Assembly: GCF_949296715.1 (NCBI RefSeq)
Contig: NZ_CASFQD010000029.1
Location: 1-17,091, forward strand
From: an uncultured Alistipes sp.
GTDB taxonomy: Bacteria > Bacteroidota > Bacteroidia > Bacteroidales > Rikenellaceae
Direction of reading: 5' to 3'
DNA length: 17,091 bases
The notes under the pieces are model-generated. The model did not search any database. It was given only the letters and a program-made list of their open reading frames with translations, and was not told the origin of the DNA. Below, in pieces: positions 1-7,790 of this stretch. Each line of letters starts with the position of its first letter. Within the stretch, counting starts at the first letter, position 1. The position numbers and the translations under genes were made by a program.

Positions 1-1
1 T

Positions 2-118
2 AACTCAATCGGACAAGTCCTCTTCCAGAGGGCGGATATCCGTGAAATTTATAATCAGCCGACAACTCCCGTTAGTGTTCCGGAGGCGGGTTCTGTCGAG
101 CAACCTACTTTATGGTAA
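2..118 (+). CDS. 3' end of a gene; possible HTH_17/MerR-like small DNA-binding protein (partial)
   Basis: The second reading frame is open from the window edge to a TAA at 116-118 and gives 38 residues. The segment IGQVLFQRADIREIY resembles the end of the HTH_17 (excisionase/MerR-like) fold, where a Gly-x-[IV]-Leu-[FY] hairpin is followed by x-x-x-Asp-Ile and a last helix. Small proteins of this type are common in Bacteroidota mobile elements. After it comes a Pro/Val/Glu-rich tail. Third-position GC is lower than in the downstream operon, which fits a different origin. The helix-turn-helix itself would lie outside the window, so this call rests on about 15 residues. The third frame is also open to about 149 but reads as low-quality protein. 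Confidence 0.35.
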   Translation, partial: NSIGQVLFQRADIREIYNQPTTPVSVPEAGSVEQPTLW

Positions 119-233
119 AATTTCTCCGGACAGCAGTGTTTCGATATGAAATATGAAAAGCCCCGTATAAGCCCAATCCGTCGACAAAAAAACTTTCAAA
201 GAGGATTTTCCTGCCCAAACACAAGTCCATACG

Positions 234-260
234 TCTATATAACGACCGGGAATATATAGA
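234..260. repeat. 8-bp inverted repeat, possible operator
   Basis: TCTATATA at 234-241 and its exact reverse complement TATATAGA at 253-260 are separated by 11 bases. The repeat lies about 90 bp upstream of the proposed -7 box of the PUL promoter, where an activator of a SusC/SusD operon could bind. It has no T-run after it, so it does not look like a terminator. Its AT-rich arms make a chance origin possible. Confidence 0.3.
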
Positions 261-322
261 TACAAGGAACTGATTATAAATGCATAATAAGATGAATTGA
301 TCTATATTATCAGGTATTGCAC

Positions 323-353
323 TTTCCCGCCTTTCATAAAATAGATAATTTTG
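323..353 (+). promoter_or_regulatory. Predicted promoter of the PUL operon
   Basis: TAATTTTG at 346-353 matches the Bacteroidota -7 consensus TAnnTTTG exactly. A TTTC at 323-326, 19 bases upstream, is one base from the -33 TTTG consensus. Transcription would start near 360 and leave a leader of about 70 nt before the ATG at 434. No other good match lies closer to the first gene. Confidence 0.6.
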
Positions 354-433
354 CAAAGCAATGAGCCCGACTTACGATTTGTAATTTTTTTAACATTTCT
401 CAATCCATATCACAAACCAAAACTTGCCAACCT

Positions 434-1420
434 ATGAAGAAAACATTTTTACGCATGTTGCTTCCTGCGCTCCTCATCGGTCTGCTTGCATCCTCCTGCA
501 TCGAGGACAAGGCAAAAGATGCGGCTGCCAGGCTCATCGTGAGCAAGGTCAGCGTGGAGGTCATCCAGACCGGAACGCTGAGCACCGGATCAAAAGCCAC
601 GCTGGACATTCTGGCCAACCGTGGCTATACCATCATTCCTTCAGCCGACTGGCTTTCGGTCGACAAACCCGTCGGGAAAGGCCGCGTGACGGTTGTGATC
701 GATGTCGAGGCCAACGACACCGAGAAAGCCCGCACCGCATACCTCACGGTGACGAGCGAGGAACTGACTGAAACCGTAACCGTAACACAGACGCTCGACC
801 CCGACACCGACGACGGGCTGGAGATCGGCCATGTCTACCTCGAGGACGACTTCGCATGGTGCGAACAGTTCGGAGGCGACGACCAGGTACAGTTCCCCGA
901 CCAGAGTTCCACGACGCCCGTCCGCAACGAGTCCGCTGCCGTAGCAAAGTTCGAAGAGATGGGCTACAGCGAGTACAACTACGCCGGCAATGCCTTCTAC
1001 ATGGCCAAGCACTACTTCAAGATGGGCAAGAACAACCAGCAGAACGGACTGGCCATCGACATGGGCAAGTACATCGAGAAGGAGAAATCCTCGACCGTCA
1101 CGCTGACCTTCGATGCTGCTCCGGTCGTCTCGATCAACGGCTCGGGATCCGACATCACGCTCCGCGGCATCGACGACACATCGGTGACCGTCGAGGTCTA
1201 CGAAGGCCCGGGAACCGTCGACGGCCCCACCTCCAAGACCAGCGATGCGCTCACCATGTCGAGCGTCACCTCCTGGAACCAGTGGGTAAGCATGAAGGTT
1301 ACGCTCTACGGCGTCTCCGACCGTTCGCAAATCGTCATACGCTCCACTCAATTCGGACAATCGGGATACCACCGCTGGTACCTCGACAACATCAAGATGG
1401 TCAAGGCGCCCCGCAACTAA
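434..1420 (+). CDS. BACON-domain surface lipoprotein, one BACON repeat (putative surface glycan-binding protein)
   Basis: Predicted 328-residue lipoprotein. The signal peptide (residues 1-21, Lys-Lys start and a Leu-rich core) ends in LASSC, with Cys22 as the lipidation site. Residues about 33-121 form one BACON domain (Bacteroidetes-associated carbohydrate-binding often N-terminal), with the typical W-L-S/pattern (ADWLSVDKP) and a closing VTVTQT strand. Residues about 127-328 form a second beta-rich module starting with IGHVYLEDDFAW and ending with RWYLDNIKM. The same module ends the next protein. The gene is first in the operon, with 30 bp to the next. The role is inferred: outer-surface capture of glycan for the SusC/SusD importer. 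No catalytic motif is visible. An overlapping +1-frame ORF at 424 is a shadow. Confidence 0.85.
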   Translation: MKKTFLRMLLPALLIGLLASSCIEDKAKDAAARLIVSKVSVEVIQTGTLSTGSKATLDILANRGYTIIPSADWLSVDKPVGKGRVTVVIDVEANDTEKARTAYLTVTSEELTETVTVTQTLDPDTDDGLEIGHVYLEDDFAWCEQFGGDDQVQFPDQSSTTPVRNESAAVAKFEEMGYSEYNYAGNAFYMAKHYFKMGKNNQQNGLAIDMGKYIEKEKSSTVTLTFDAAPVVSINGSGSDITLRGIDDTSVTVEVYEGPGTVDGPTSKTSDALTMSSVTSWNQWVSMKVTLYGVSDRSQIVIRSTQFGQSGYHRWYLDNIKMVKAPRN

Positions 1421-1450
1421 ACTGGGTCAACAATCATAAACCGAAACACC

Positions 1451-2980
1451 ATGAATTTCAAACATATGTTATTCAGGGCAACGTCCGCCCTGCTGTTCAT
1501 GTCGGGAATCGGGCTGGCAGGATGCAACGAAACCGAACCCGATGCATTTCTCACGGTCACCCAGCAGGAGATCGAGGTCGAATATACCGGACTTACCGTT
1601 GAGGGAGAGATGGTGAATTTCGAACTGGGGACCAACCGTTCGTGGCAGGCCACCTACGTCGAAGAGTGGATTCACCTCACCCATAGTGAGGGAGACCGCG
1701 GCCGTGTACGCATCTTCCTCGACATTGACGAGAACAATACCGGCAAGGACCGCACCGGATTCATTATCTTCGAAGGCGAAGGCGGAACACGCCGCACCAT
1801 CGCCGTCACGCAGAAACTCAAGGTCGACGCGCTTTCCGTCTCCCCGACGGAGATCACTGTCGTGAAGTCGGGACTGCTCGAAACGGGCGAAAAGGCCGAA
1901 ATATACCTCTCGACCAACAGCGACTGGACAATCACGGTTGCCGACAACAGCAAGTGGATCACTCCGGCCGCCACCTCCGGGGAGGCCGGCGACATGAGCA
2001 TCGAACTGACCGTCGAGCAGAACAAAACCGGCGGCGAACGCACGGGATCGTTCGTCATCAACGCCGGGTCGAAGAGCGAGACCGTCACCGTCATCCAGAA
2101 TCTCGAGGGATTAAAACTCTCCGCCGACAATTTCCGTGTGAACAAATTCGGATTCTCCGACGAGGCCCAGACCCCGCTGACCTTCACGATCACATCCGCC
2201 GAAGCGTGGACATCGACCTGCGACGACTGGCTGTCGATCGAACCCGCCTCGGGAGAGGCAGGGGAGACGGAGGTGACGCTTCTCGTCGACGAAAACACTT
2301 CGGGAGCACCCCGCGAGGGAGCGGTGAAGATCACCACCTCGCTCAACGGATTGGAAGCTACGCTCACCGTCTCGCAGAACACCAAAACCAATATCTACGA
2401 TGACGACGGAAAGGCAATCGGACATGTCTACTACGAAGAGCCGTTCGACTGGGCCATCCCGTTCGGCATGGACGACCAGGTCGGGCTCGACGGCACCAAA
2501 TGGACGCGACTCAGCGTGCAGGCGAACGACGAGATCAAGGCCGCCTGGGCGGCATGCGGCCTCGAGGACCTCAATCCGGGTGCGAACTGCCTCTACATCG
2601 CCTCCGACTACCTCCACATGGGCGGCAAGAACAAGCAGACGGGAGTCATCCTTCCGGCCATCGACGTTCCTGCAGGGCAGTGCACCGATGTGGAACTTGC
2701 GTTCGAGACCTGCGCCAATATTGGCGGATCGGGAAATCCCGATGCCATTACCGTCACGGTCGAGATTCTCGAAGGCCCCGGCACGGTAAACGGCGACTCG
2801 GAGAAGTTGAGCGCCCCCATGACCCCCGATCCGGTCTGGGGATGGACGCCCATGAGCGTGACGTGCTACGGCATCACCGCCGACACCCGGATCGTCATCC
2901 GCTCCACACAACAGGATGCAAGCGGCTATTTCCGCTGGTTCCTCAACGACATCAAGATGACGAAAACCGCAGTAGAATAA
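1451..2980 (+). CDS. BACON-domain surface lipoprotein, three BACON repeats (putative surface glycan-binding protein)
   Basis: Predicted 509-residue lipoprotein with signal peptide 1-24 and lipobox GLAGC (Cys25). Three tandem BACON domains lie at about 32-125, 126-220 and 221-312. Each has a Trp motif (EEWIHL, SKWITP, DDWLSI), a Glu/Asn-Thr-Gly turn and a closing V-T-Q or V-S-Q strand. Residues about 315-509 repeat the C-terminal module of the preceding protein: IGHVYYEEPFDW, then FGMDDQV, EGPGTVNG and a final RWFLNDIKM. The two genes are therefore paralogues that differ mainly in BACON copy number (1 versus 3). The repeats probably act as a stalk or as binding modules that carry the terminal domain away from the membrane. 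It lies 17 bp before susC. Confidence 0.87.
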   Translation: MNFKHMLFRATSALLFMSGIGLAGCNETEPDAFLTVTQQEIEVEYTGLTVEGEMVNFELGTNRSWQATYVEEWIHLTHSEGDRGRVRIFLDIDENNTGKDRTGFIIFEGEGGTRRTIAVTQKLKVDALSVSPTEITVVKSGLLETGEKAEIYLSTNSDWTITVADNSKWITPAATSGEAGDMSIELTVEQNKTGGERTGSFVINAGSKSETVTVIQNLEGLKLSADNFRVNKFGFSDEAQTPLTFTITSAEAWTSTCDDWLSIEPASGEAGETEVTLLVDENTSGAPREGAVKITTSLNGLEATLTVSQNTKTNIYDDDGKAIGHVYYEEPFDWAIPFGMDDQVGLDGTKWTRLSVQANDEIKAAWAACGLEDLNPGANCLYIASDYLHMGGKNKQTGVILPAIDVPAGQCTDVELAFETCANIGGSGNPDAITVTVEILEGPGTVNGDSEKLSAPMTPDPVWGWTPMSVTCYGITADTRIVIRSTQQDASGYFRWFLNDIKMTKTAVE

Positions 2981-2997
2981 TTTAACGGGACCCAAAC

Positions 2998-5900
2998 ATG
3001 AAAAACATACTGTCAGATATGAACAAGAGATTTGCAGCGACGGGGAGATCCCTTGGGGGCTATCTTCTGCGCATCGTATGCTGCCTGCTGCTGACGACAG
3101 CCGCGCTGTCCCTGCAGGCACAAACCCGCAACCAGGTGAGCGGCCGGGTGACCGACGCGGCCGGCGAGCCGCTCGTCGGCGCCACCGTCGTGGTCGTCGG
3201 CACGACAACCGGAACGACGACCGACATCGACGGAAACTATGCGATCAATGCCCCGGCCGCCGGGCAGCTGAAGTTCTCGTACATCGGATATGCCGAACAG
3301 ACGGTGGAGATCGGCACGCAATCAGTCATCAATATCACCCTGCAGGACGACAGCCAGGTACTCAAGGATGTCGTGGTCATCGGATACGGCACGATGGAAA
3401 AGAAGTCGGTGACCTCATCCATCACCTCGATCAAGGGCGACGACCTGACCACCGGCATGGGCGGGTCGACAATCGCCACGGTACTTCAGGGCAAGGTTCC
3501 CGGACTGACTATTTCGGGCAGCTCCAGCCCCAACAGCAGCAACGGATTCCAGTTGCGCGGCGTGGCATCGATCAATGCCAGCCAGAGCCCTCTCGTCGTG
3601 ATCGATGGCATCCCCGGCGGCGACATGCGCGCCCTCATCCAGGAAGACATCGAGTCGATCGACGTACTGAAGGATGCCTCGGCAGGTGCCATCTACGGCA
3701 CACGCGCGGCCGGCGGCGTGATCCTCATCACGACCAAACGGGCCAAACAGGGGCGCGTAAGCGTAAACTATACGGGAGAATTCTCGATCGAAAGCATCCG
3801 CAAATACCCCGACCTGCTCTCCTCGAGCGAGTATGTCGAATACGGGCTCGGCGAGGATTACGGATCGGATACCGACTGGTTCAAGGAGCTGACCAACGAG
3901 CTGCCATTCTCGCAGCGCCATACGGTGAGCCTCTCGGGAGGTACTGAGGCCGCCCAGGTCTATACCTCGTTCATGGCCCAGGACCAGAAAGGTATCGTTA
4001 TCGGCGACAACCGCAAGGACTATTCGGGACGTATCAATGCACGTTTCAACCTCTTCGACGGACTGGTCGAGGTACGCGCCAACGCCCAGTTCCGCGAGGC
4101 GGAGCGCGACAACCGCAACTCGTCGGGAATCTTCAAGATGGCGTTCGGGCTCAACCCCACCATCCCGCTCTACGACCCCGAGAATCCCTCGGACTACAAC
4201 GTCGTGGGGAACGGCATCTCCGGCACGAGCTTCAACCCTGTTGCCGACATCATGCTGCGCACGAAAAACGGCAAGGACCAATGGCTGCTGGCCGACGCCA
4301 CGGTGAAAATCAACCTGATGAAGGGGCTCTCGCTGCAAGGGACCGTAGGCATCGACAAGCGCCAGTACCAGGAGTACACCTACGTCTCGCATGACCACAA
4401 GGAGTCGATCGACAACAGCCGCCGCGGAGGTGCCTCGCACAAGTTCAGCAAGGATAACCGCGTTTCGGTCGAGGCATACGCCAACTACCACCGCACCTTC
4501 GCCGAGGACCATACGCTCGACGTCGTGGCCGGATACAGCTTCTGGCAGGCCGGAGGCGAGAGCTTCAGCATGTCGAACTACGACTTCCCGGTCGACGGAG
4601 TCGGCCCGTGGGACATGGGCGTCGGTTCGTACCTCACGGACGGCCGCGCCTCGATGGATTCGAGCAAGGACCCGCGCGAACGGCTGCTGTCGCTCTTTGG
4701 GCGTGCCAACTACTCGTACAAGGACCGCTACATGGCAACGGTAAGCTTCCGCCGCGAAGGTTCCTCAAAATTCGGCCCGAACAACCGATGGGGTAATTTC
4801 TGGGCCGTCTCGGGAGGCTGGCGCCTCTCGAACGAGGCCTTCATGCGCGACATCCGCTGGATCGACGACCTCAAGATCCGCCTCGGATACGGCGTAACGG
4901 GTAACAACGGTTTCGGAAACGGCTACACGACCCGCATGTACACGGCCAACGACATGTGGCCCACCAACGGGATCTGGCAGCCCGGATACGGCTCGGTCCG
5001 CAACATCAACCCCGATCTGAAATGGGAGGAGAAGTCCGAGTTGAACGTCGGGTTCGATTTCGCGCTCTTCGACAACCGCCTCTGGGGAAAATTCGACCTC
5101 TATTACCGTCAGGTCAACGACATGCTCTACAACGTCAACGCCCCGATGCCCCCGATGGTGCACGACACGGTGATGAAGAACATCGGCAGCCTCGAGAACA
5201 GAGGCTGGGAGTTCGAGCTCGGCGGGGACATCGTACGCAGCAAGAACTTCCGCTATACGTCGTCGGTACGCCTGTCGCACAACAAGACTCGCATCAACCG
5301 GTTGGGAGACGACGGGTTCTTCCTCGACGAGGTGACGTTCCCCTCGCCGGGCAACCCGGGAACGGCCGTGCGCCTGCAGAACGGACTTGAGCTGGGACAG
5401 TTCTTCATCTACAAATACGCCGGGCTCGACGAGAACGGCAAGTGGCTGATCTACGACAAGAACAACGAAATCGTACCGGCCATTGACGGCAGCACCTCGA
5501 ACCTCATCGCCGAGAACAAGCATTTCGTCGGCAACGCGATTCCGAAGGTCATTCTGTCGTGGGACCACACCTTCAAGTACAAGAACTGGGACCTGTCGGT
5601 CTACCTGCGCAGCTGGCTCGACTACGACGTCTTCAGCCAGGTGAACATGTACTACGGACTGGCCAATGACTCGCAGCTCAACGTCCTCAAGTCGGCCTAC
5701 ACGCGCAACCGCAACATCAAGGACGAAAAGATCCTCTGCGACTACTGGCTCGACGACGGATCGTTCCTCAAGATCGACGCCATCAACCTCGGATATACGC
5801 TCGACCTGAGAAAATGGACGCGCTACATTCAGTCCGCGAAACTCTACCTGACGATCCGCGACCTGGCCGTCTTCACCAACTACAACGGGCTCAACCCCGA

Positions 5901-6006
5901 AGTCGACATCAACGGGCTCTATCCCGGATTCGAGTACGTCAACGACACCGCATCGATGTATCCGCAGACGACCCGCTTTACGCTGGGTGTGCAGATAACC
6001 TTCTAA
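2998..6006 (+). CDS. SusC/RagA-family TonB-linked outer membrane transporter
   Basis: A 1002-residue protein of normal SusC length. A signal peptide (hydrophobic core about 22-38, likely cleavage after Ala41) is followed by a carboxypeptidase-regulatory-like domain at about 45-116 (GRVTDAAGEPLVGATV, then a YIGY strand). Next come a TonB-box-like segment near 121-131 (VLKDVVVIGYG) and a plug domain to about 245 with QLRG, VIDGIPGG and the DVLKDASAGAIYG signature. The rest is the beta barrel, ending in a terminal Phe (VQITF) as outer-membrane barrels do. There is no N-terminal STN domain, so no sign of coupling to an anti-sigma factor. A second in-frame ATG at 3019 gives a more usual signal peptide and may be the true start. 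The substrate cannot be read from the sequence. SusD follows after 19 bp. Confidence 0.95.
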   Translation: MKNILSDMNKRFAATGRSLGGYLLRIVCCLLLTTAALSLQAQTRNQVSGRVTDAAGEPLVGATVVVVGTTTGTTTDIDGNYAINAPAAGQLKFSYIGYAEQTVEIGTQSVINITLQDDSQVLKDVVVIGYGTMEKKSVTSSITSIKGDDLTTGMGGSTIATVLQGKVPGLTISGSSSPNSSNGFQLRGVASINASQSPLVVIDGIPGGDMRALIQEDIESIDVLKDASAGAIYGTRAAGGVILITTKRAKQGRVSVNYTGEFSIESIRKYPDLLSSSEYVEYGLGEDYGSDTDWFKELTNELPFSQRHTVSLSGGTEAAQVYTSFMAQDQKGIVIGDNRKDYSGRINARFNLFDGLVEVRANAQFREAERDNRNSSGIFKMAFGLNPTIPLYDPENPSDYNVVGNGISGTSFNPVADIMLRTKNGKDQWLLADATVKINLMKGLSLQGTVGIDKRQYQEYTYVSHDHKESIDNSRRGGASHKFSKDNRVSVEAYANYHRTFAEDHTLDVVAGYSFWQAGGESFSMSNYDFPVDGVGPWDMGVGSYLTDGRASMDSSKDPRERLLSLFGRANYSYKDRYMATVSFRREGSSKFGPNNRWGNFWAVSGGWRLSNEAFMRDIRWIDDLKIRLGYGVTGNNGFGNGYTTRMYTANDMWPTNGIWQPGYGSVRNINPDLKWEEKSELNVGFDFALFDNRLWGKFDLYYRQVNDMLYNVNAPMPPMVHDTVMKNIGSLENRGWEFELGGDIVRSKNFRYTSSVRLSHNKTRINRLGDDGFFLDEVTFPSPGNPGTAVRLQNGLELGQFFIYKYAGLDENGKWLIYDKNNEIVPAIDGSTSNLIAENKHFVGNAIPKVILSWDHTFKYKNWDLSVYLRSWLDYDVFSQVNMYYGLANDSQLNVLKSAYTRNRNIKDEKILCDYWLDDGSFLKIDAINLGYTLDLRKWTRYIQSAKLYLTIRDLAVFTNYNGLNPEVDINGLYPGFEYVNDTASMYPQTTRFTLGVQITF

Positions 6007-6025
6007 TCCAAAATCGAAAATCGTT

Positions 6026-7741
6026 ATGATCAAGAAACATATAATTGCCGTACTGGCCGGGGTCGCCGCCATCTCCGCACCCTCCTGCGACCTCGACGAG
6101 AAATTCTACTCGGAAGTCACCCCCGACACCTTCATCACCTCGCCCGAAAGCACCTACGCCGTGCTGTGCCGGCCCTTCACCCACTGGAAATGGTACATCG
6201 GGGCCGACAGGTGGTACCTCCAGGAACTGACCACCGACGAGATGGTATGTCCCAAACGTGGCAGCGACTGGTACAACGGCGGAGAATACTATCGCCTGCA
6301 CTACCACACCTGGTCGCCCGACGACCGGTTCATCGTCAATACCTACGACGGCACCACCGGGGGCATCTCGCGCGCCCTGGAGGCCAAAGCCGACCTCCAG
6401 GCCGTAGACTACAACGCCATCGGGCTCGACGACAAGGTCAAGGCCGACCACATCAACCAGCTGAACGCCATCACGGCCTACTTCTACATGCGCGGGCTCG
6501 ACTACTTCGGAGGCATGCCCATCTACTATTCGGTCAACGACGACCTCCGGGGCCGCAGTACGGCCCGCGAGACCTTCGAGCATGTCGAGACCCTGCTCAA
6601 GGAGGCGATCCCGACCCTCACGAAGAAGACGACGCTCGGGGCATCCGAAGACGGCTACATCAAGCAGGCGGCTGCCGCAGCGATGCTGGCCCAGCTCTAC
6701 TTCAATGCCGTCGCCTACATCGGCGAGGAGCGTTTCGAGGAGTGTGCCAAGCTCTGCCGCGACATCATCGGAGGCGTCTATGGCACCTACGATCTCGATG
6801 ACACCTGGTACGGCCCTCACAGTTTCGACAACAACACCTCGCCGGAGGTGATCTGGACGGTGCCCTCTGAAAATGCCAAACTCGAATGGAACTGGTATTT
6901 CAAATACTTCTACCACTATTCGGCCTATGAGTACTTCGGGAGCGAGACGGCCGGATACAACGGATTCATGCTGACCCCCTCGCTCGACCCCCAGGGCCGC
7001 TACTATAACCAATGGAAACTGGGCAACACCTACCGGAAATTCCACGACAAGGACCTGCGCAAGAAGCCCTATCGCTACCTCGGCAACGGACAATACGAGG
7101 GTATGTTCCTCATCGGTGAGCAGACCAACCCCAACGACCCGTCGAAACAGTGCCTCGGGCAGAAGGAGTACAGCGGCAAGGTGATCAACCTGGTCGACCA
7201 GGTCGCCCGTTTCTCGGAGGTCGGCAGCAAGTACAATTCGGTCGCCGAGCTGACCTCGACGATGGCCGACGGCGAGGAGAACTCAGGCGTCCGCCTGGTA
7301 AAGTCCCCGCAACCCGACCTTGACGACATCCAGTTGCGATGGAATCCCGATTGCCCGGTCATCCGGCTGACGGAGATCTACTACATGCTGGCCGAATGCG
7401 AGATGCGGGCAGGGCAGAAGGGAACGGCCGCCGCGCTGATCAACCAGGTACGTGCGCGCAACTTCGAGAACAGGGAGGACCCCGACCCCGTGACGGCCGA
7501 CAACCTCGATGAATACCGCATGCTCGACGAATGGATGATCGAGTTCCTGGGCGAGGGGCGCCGCCGTACCGACCTGATCCGCTGGAACAAGTTCACGACC
7601 GACGCATGGTGGGACCACACGCCGCTCGGCGACGAAGAACAGGCCAGGAATCTGAACCTGTTCCCGATTCCCAACTCGGCCATCTCGGCCAACAACCTGA
7701 TCAAACAGAATCCCGGGTATACGGGCTATAACCCGCAATAG
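6026..7741 (+). CDS. SusD/RagB-family nutrient-binding outer membrane lipoprotein
   Basis: A 571-residue lipoprotein with signal peptide 1-20 and Cys21 (SAPSC). The mature N-terminus (DLDEKFYSEVTPDTFITSPES) is typical of SusD proteins, as are the TPR-like region around 150-167 (FYMRGLDYFGGMPI) and the C-terminal RagB part (EIYYMLAECEMRAG, then EFLGEGRRRTDLIRW). It ends with the classic IPNSAISANNLIKQNPGY. SusD proteins cap the SusC barrel and bind oligosaccharide at the cell surface. The tight 19-bp spacing after susC fits a co-translated pair. Many surface Trp and Tyr residues fit a glycan ligand, but its identity is unknown. Confidence 0.94.
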   Translation: MIKKHIIAVLAGVAAISAPSCDLDEKFYSEVTPDTFITSPESTYAVLCRPFTHWKWYIGADRWYLQELTTDEMVCPKRGSDWYNGGEYYRLHYHTWSPDDRFIVNTYDGTTGGISRALEAKADLQAVDYNAIGLDDKVKADHINQLNAITAYFYMRGLDYFGGMPIYYSVNDDLRGRSTARETFEHVETLLKEAIPTLTKKTTLGASEDGYIKQAAAAAMLAQLYFNAVAYIGEERFEECAKLCRDIIGGVYGTYDLDDTWYGPHSFDNNTSPEVIWTVPSENAKLEWNWYFKYFYHYSAYEYFGSETAGYNGFMLTPSLDPQGRYYNQWKLGNTYRKFHDKDLRKKPYRYLGNGQYEGMFLIGEQTNPNDPSKQCLGQKEYSGKVINLVDQVARFSEVGSKYNSVAELTSTMADGEENSGVRLVKSPQPDLDDIQLRWNPDCPVIRLTEIYYMLAECEMRAGQKGTAAALINQVRARNFENREDPDPVTADNLDEYRMLDEWMIEFLGEGRRRTDLIRWNKFTTDAWWDHTPLGDEEQARNLNLFPIPNSAISANNLIKQNPGYTGYNPQ

Positions 7742-7790
7742 CGCCCGCGGGCACCGGATTCAAGAGTGTTGAACATTAAAAACCGAAAAA

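Larger units (their letters stand above)
119..433. other. AT-rich intergenic regulatory region upstream of the PUL operon
   Basis: About 315 bp without a convincing gene. It is visibly richer in A/T than the coding DNA on its right. It holds an 8-bp inverted repeat (234-260), a Bacteroidota-type -7 box (346-353) and an A/T-rich leader with a T-run near 382-391. No Shine-Dalgarno sequence precedes the first gene. An antisense 83-codon ORF lies inside (105-356) but has no recognisable domain and is probably chance. Confidence 0.6.

Noticed and set aside
60..99. Imperfect inverted repeat CGACA...CCCG / CGGG...TGTCG
   Set aside because: Two short stems split by a 3x3 internal loop, inside the likely coding tail of the upstream gene, with no T-run.
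105..356. 83-codon minus-strand ORF in the upstream region
   Set aside because: No recognisable domain and no promoter or neighbour support. It overlaps the likely end of another gene and the PUL promoter.
641..1372. 243-codon minus-strand ORF opposite the first BACON gene
   Set aside because: A mirror of the GC-rich codon bias of the sense gene. The protein is Val/Gly/Asp-rich with no domain. The same applies to the long antisense ORFs at 2111-3208, 3415-4512, 4765-6072, 5978-7093, 7776-9197, 9351-10757 and 14804-16135.
7743..7752. Perfect 10-bp palindrome GCCCGCGGGC after susD
   Set aside because: It cannot form a hairpin with a usable loop and has no T-run after it. In GC-rich DNA this is likely chance.
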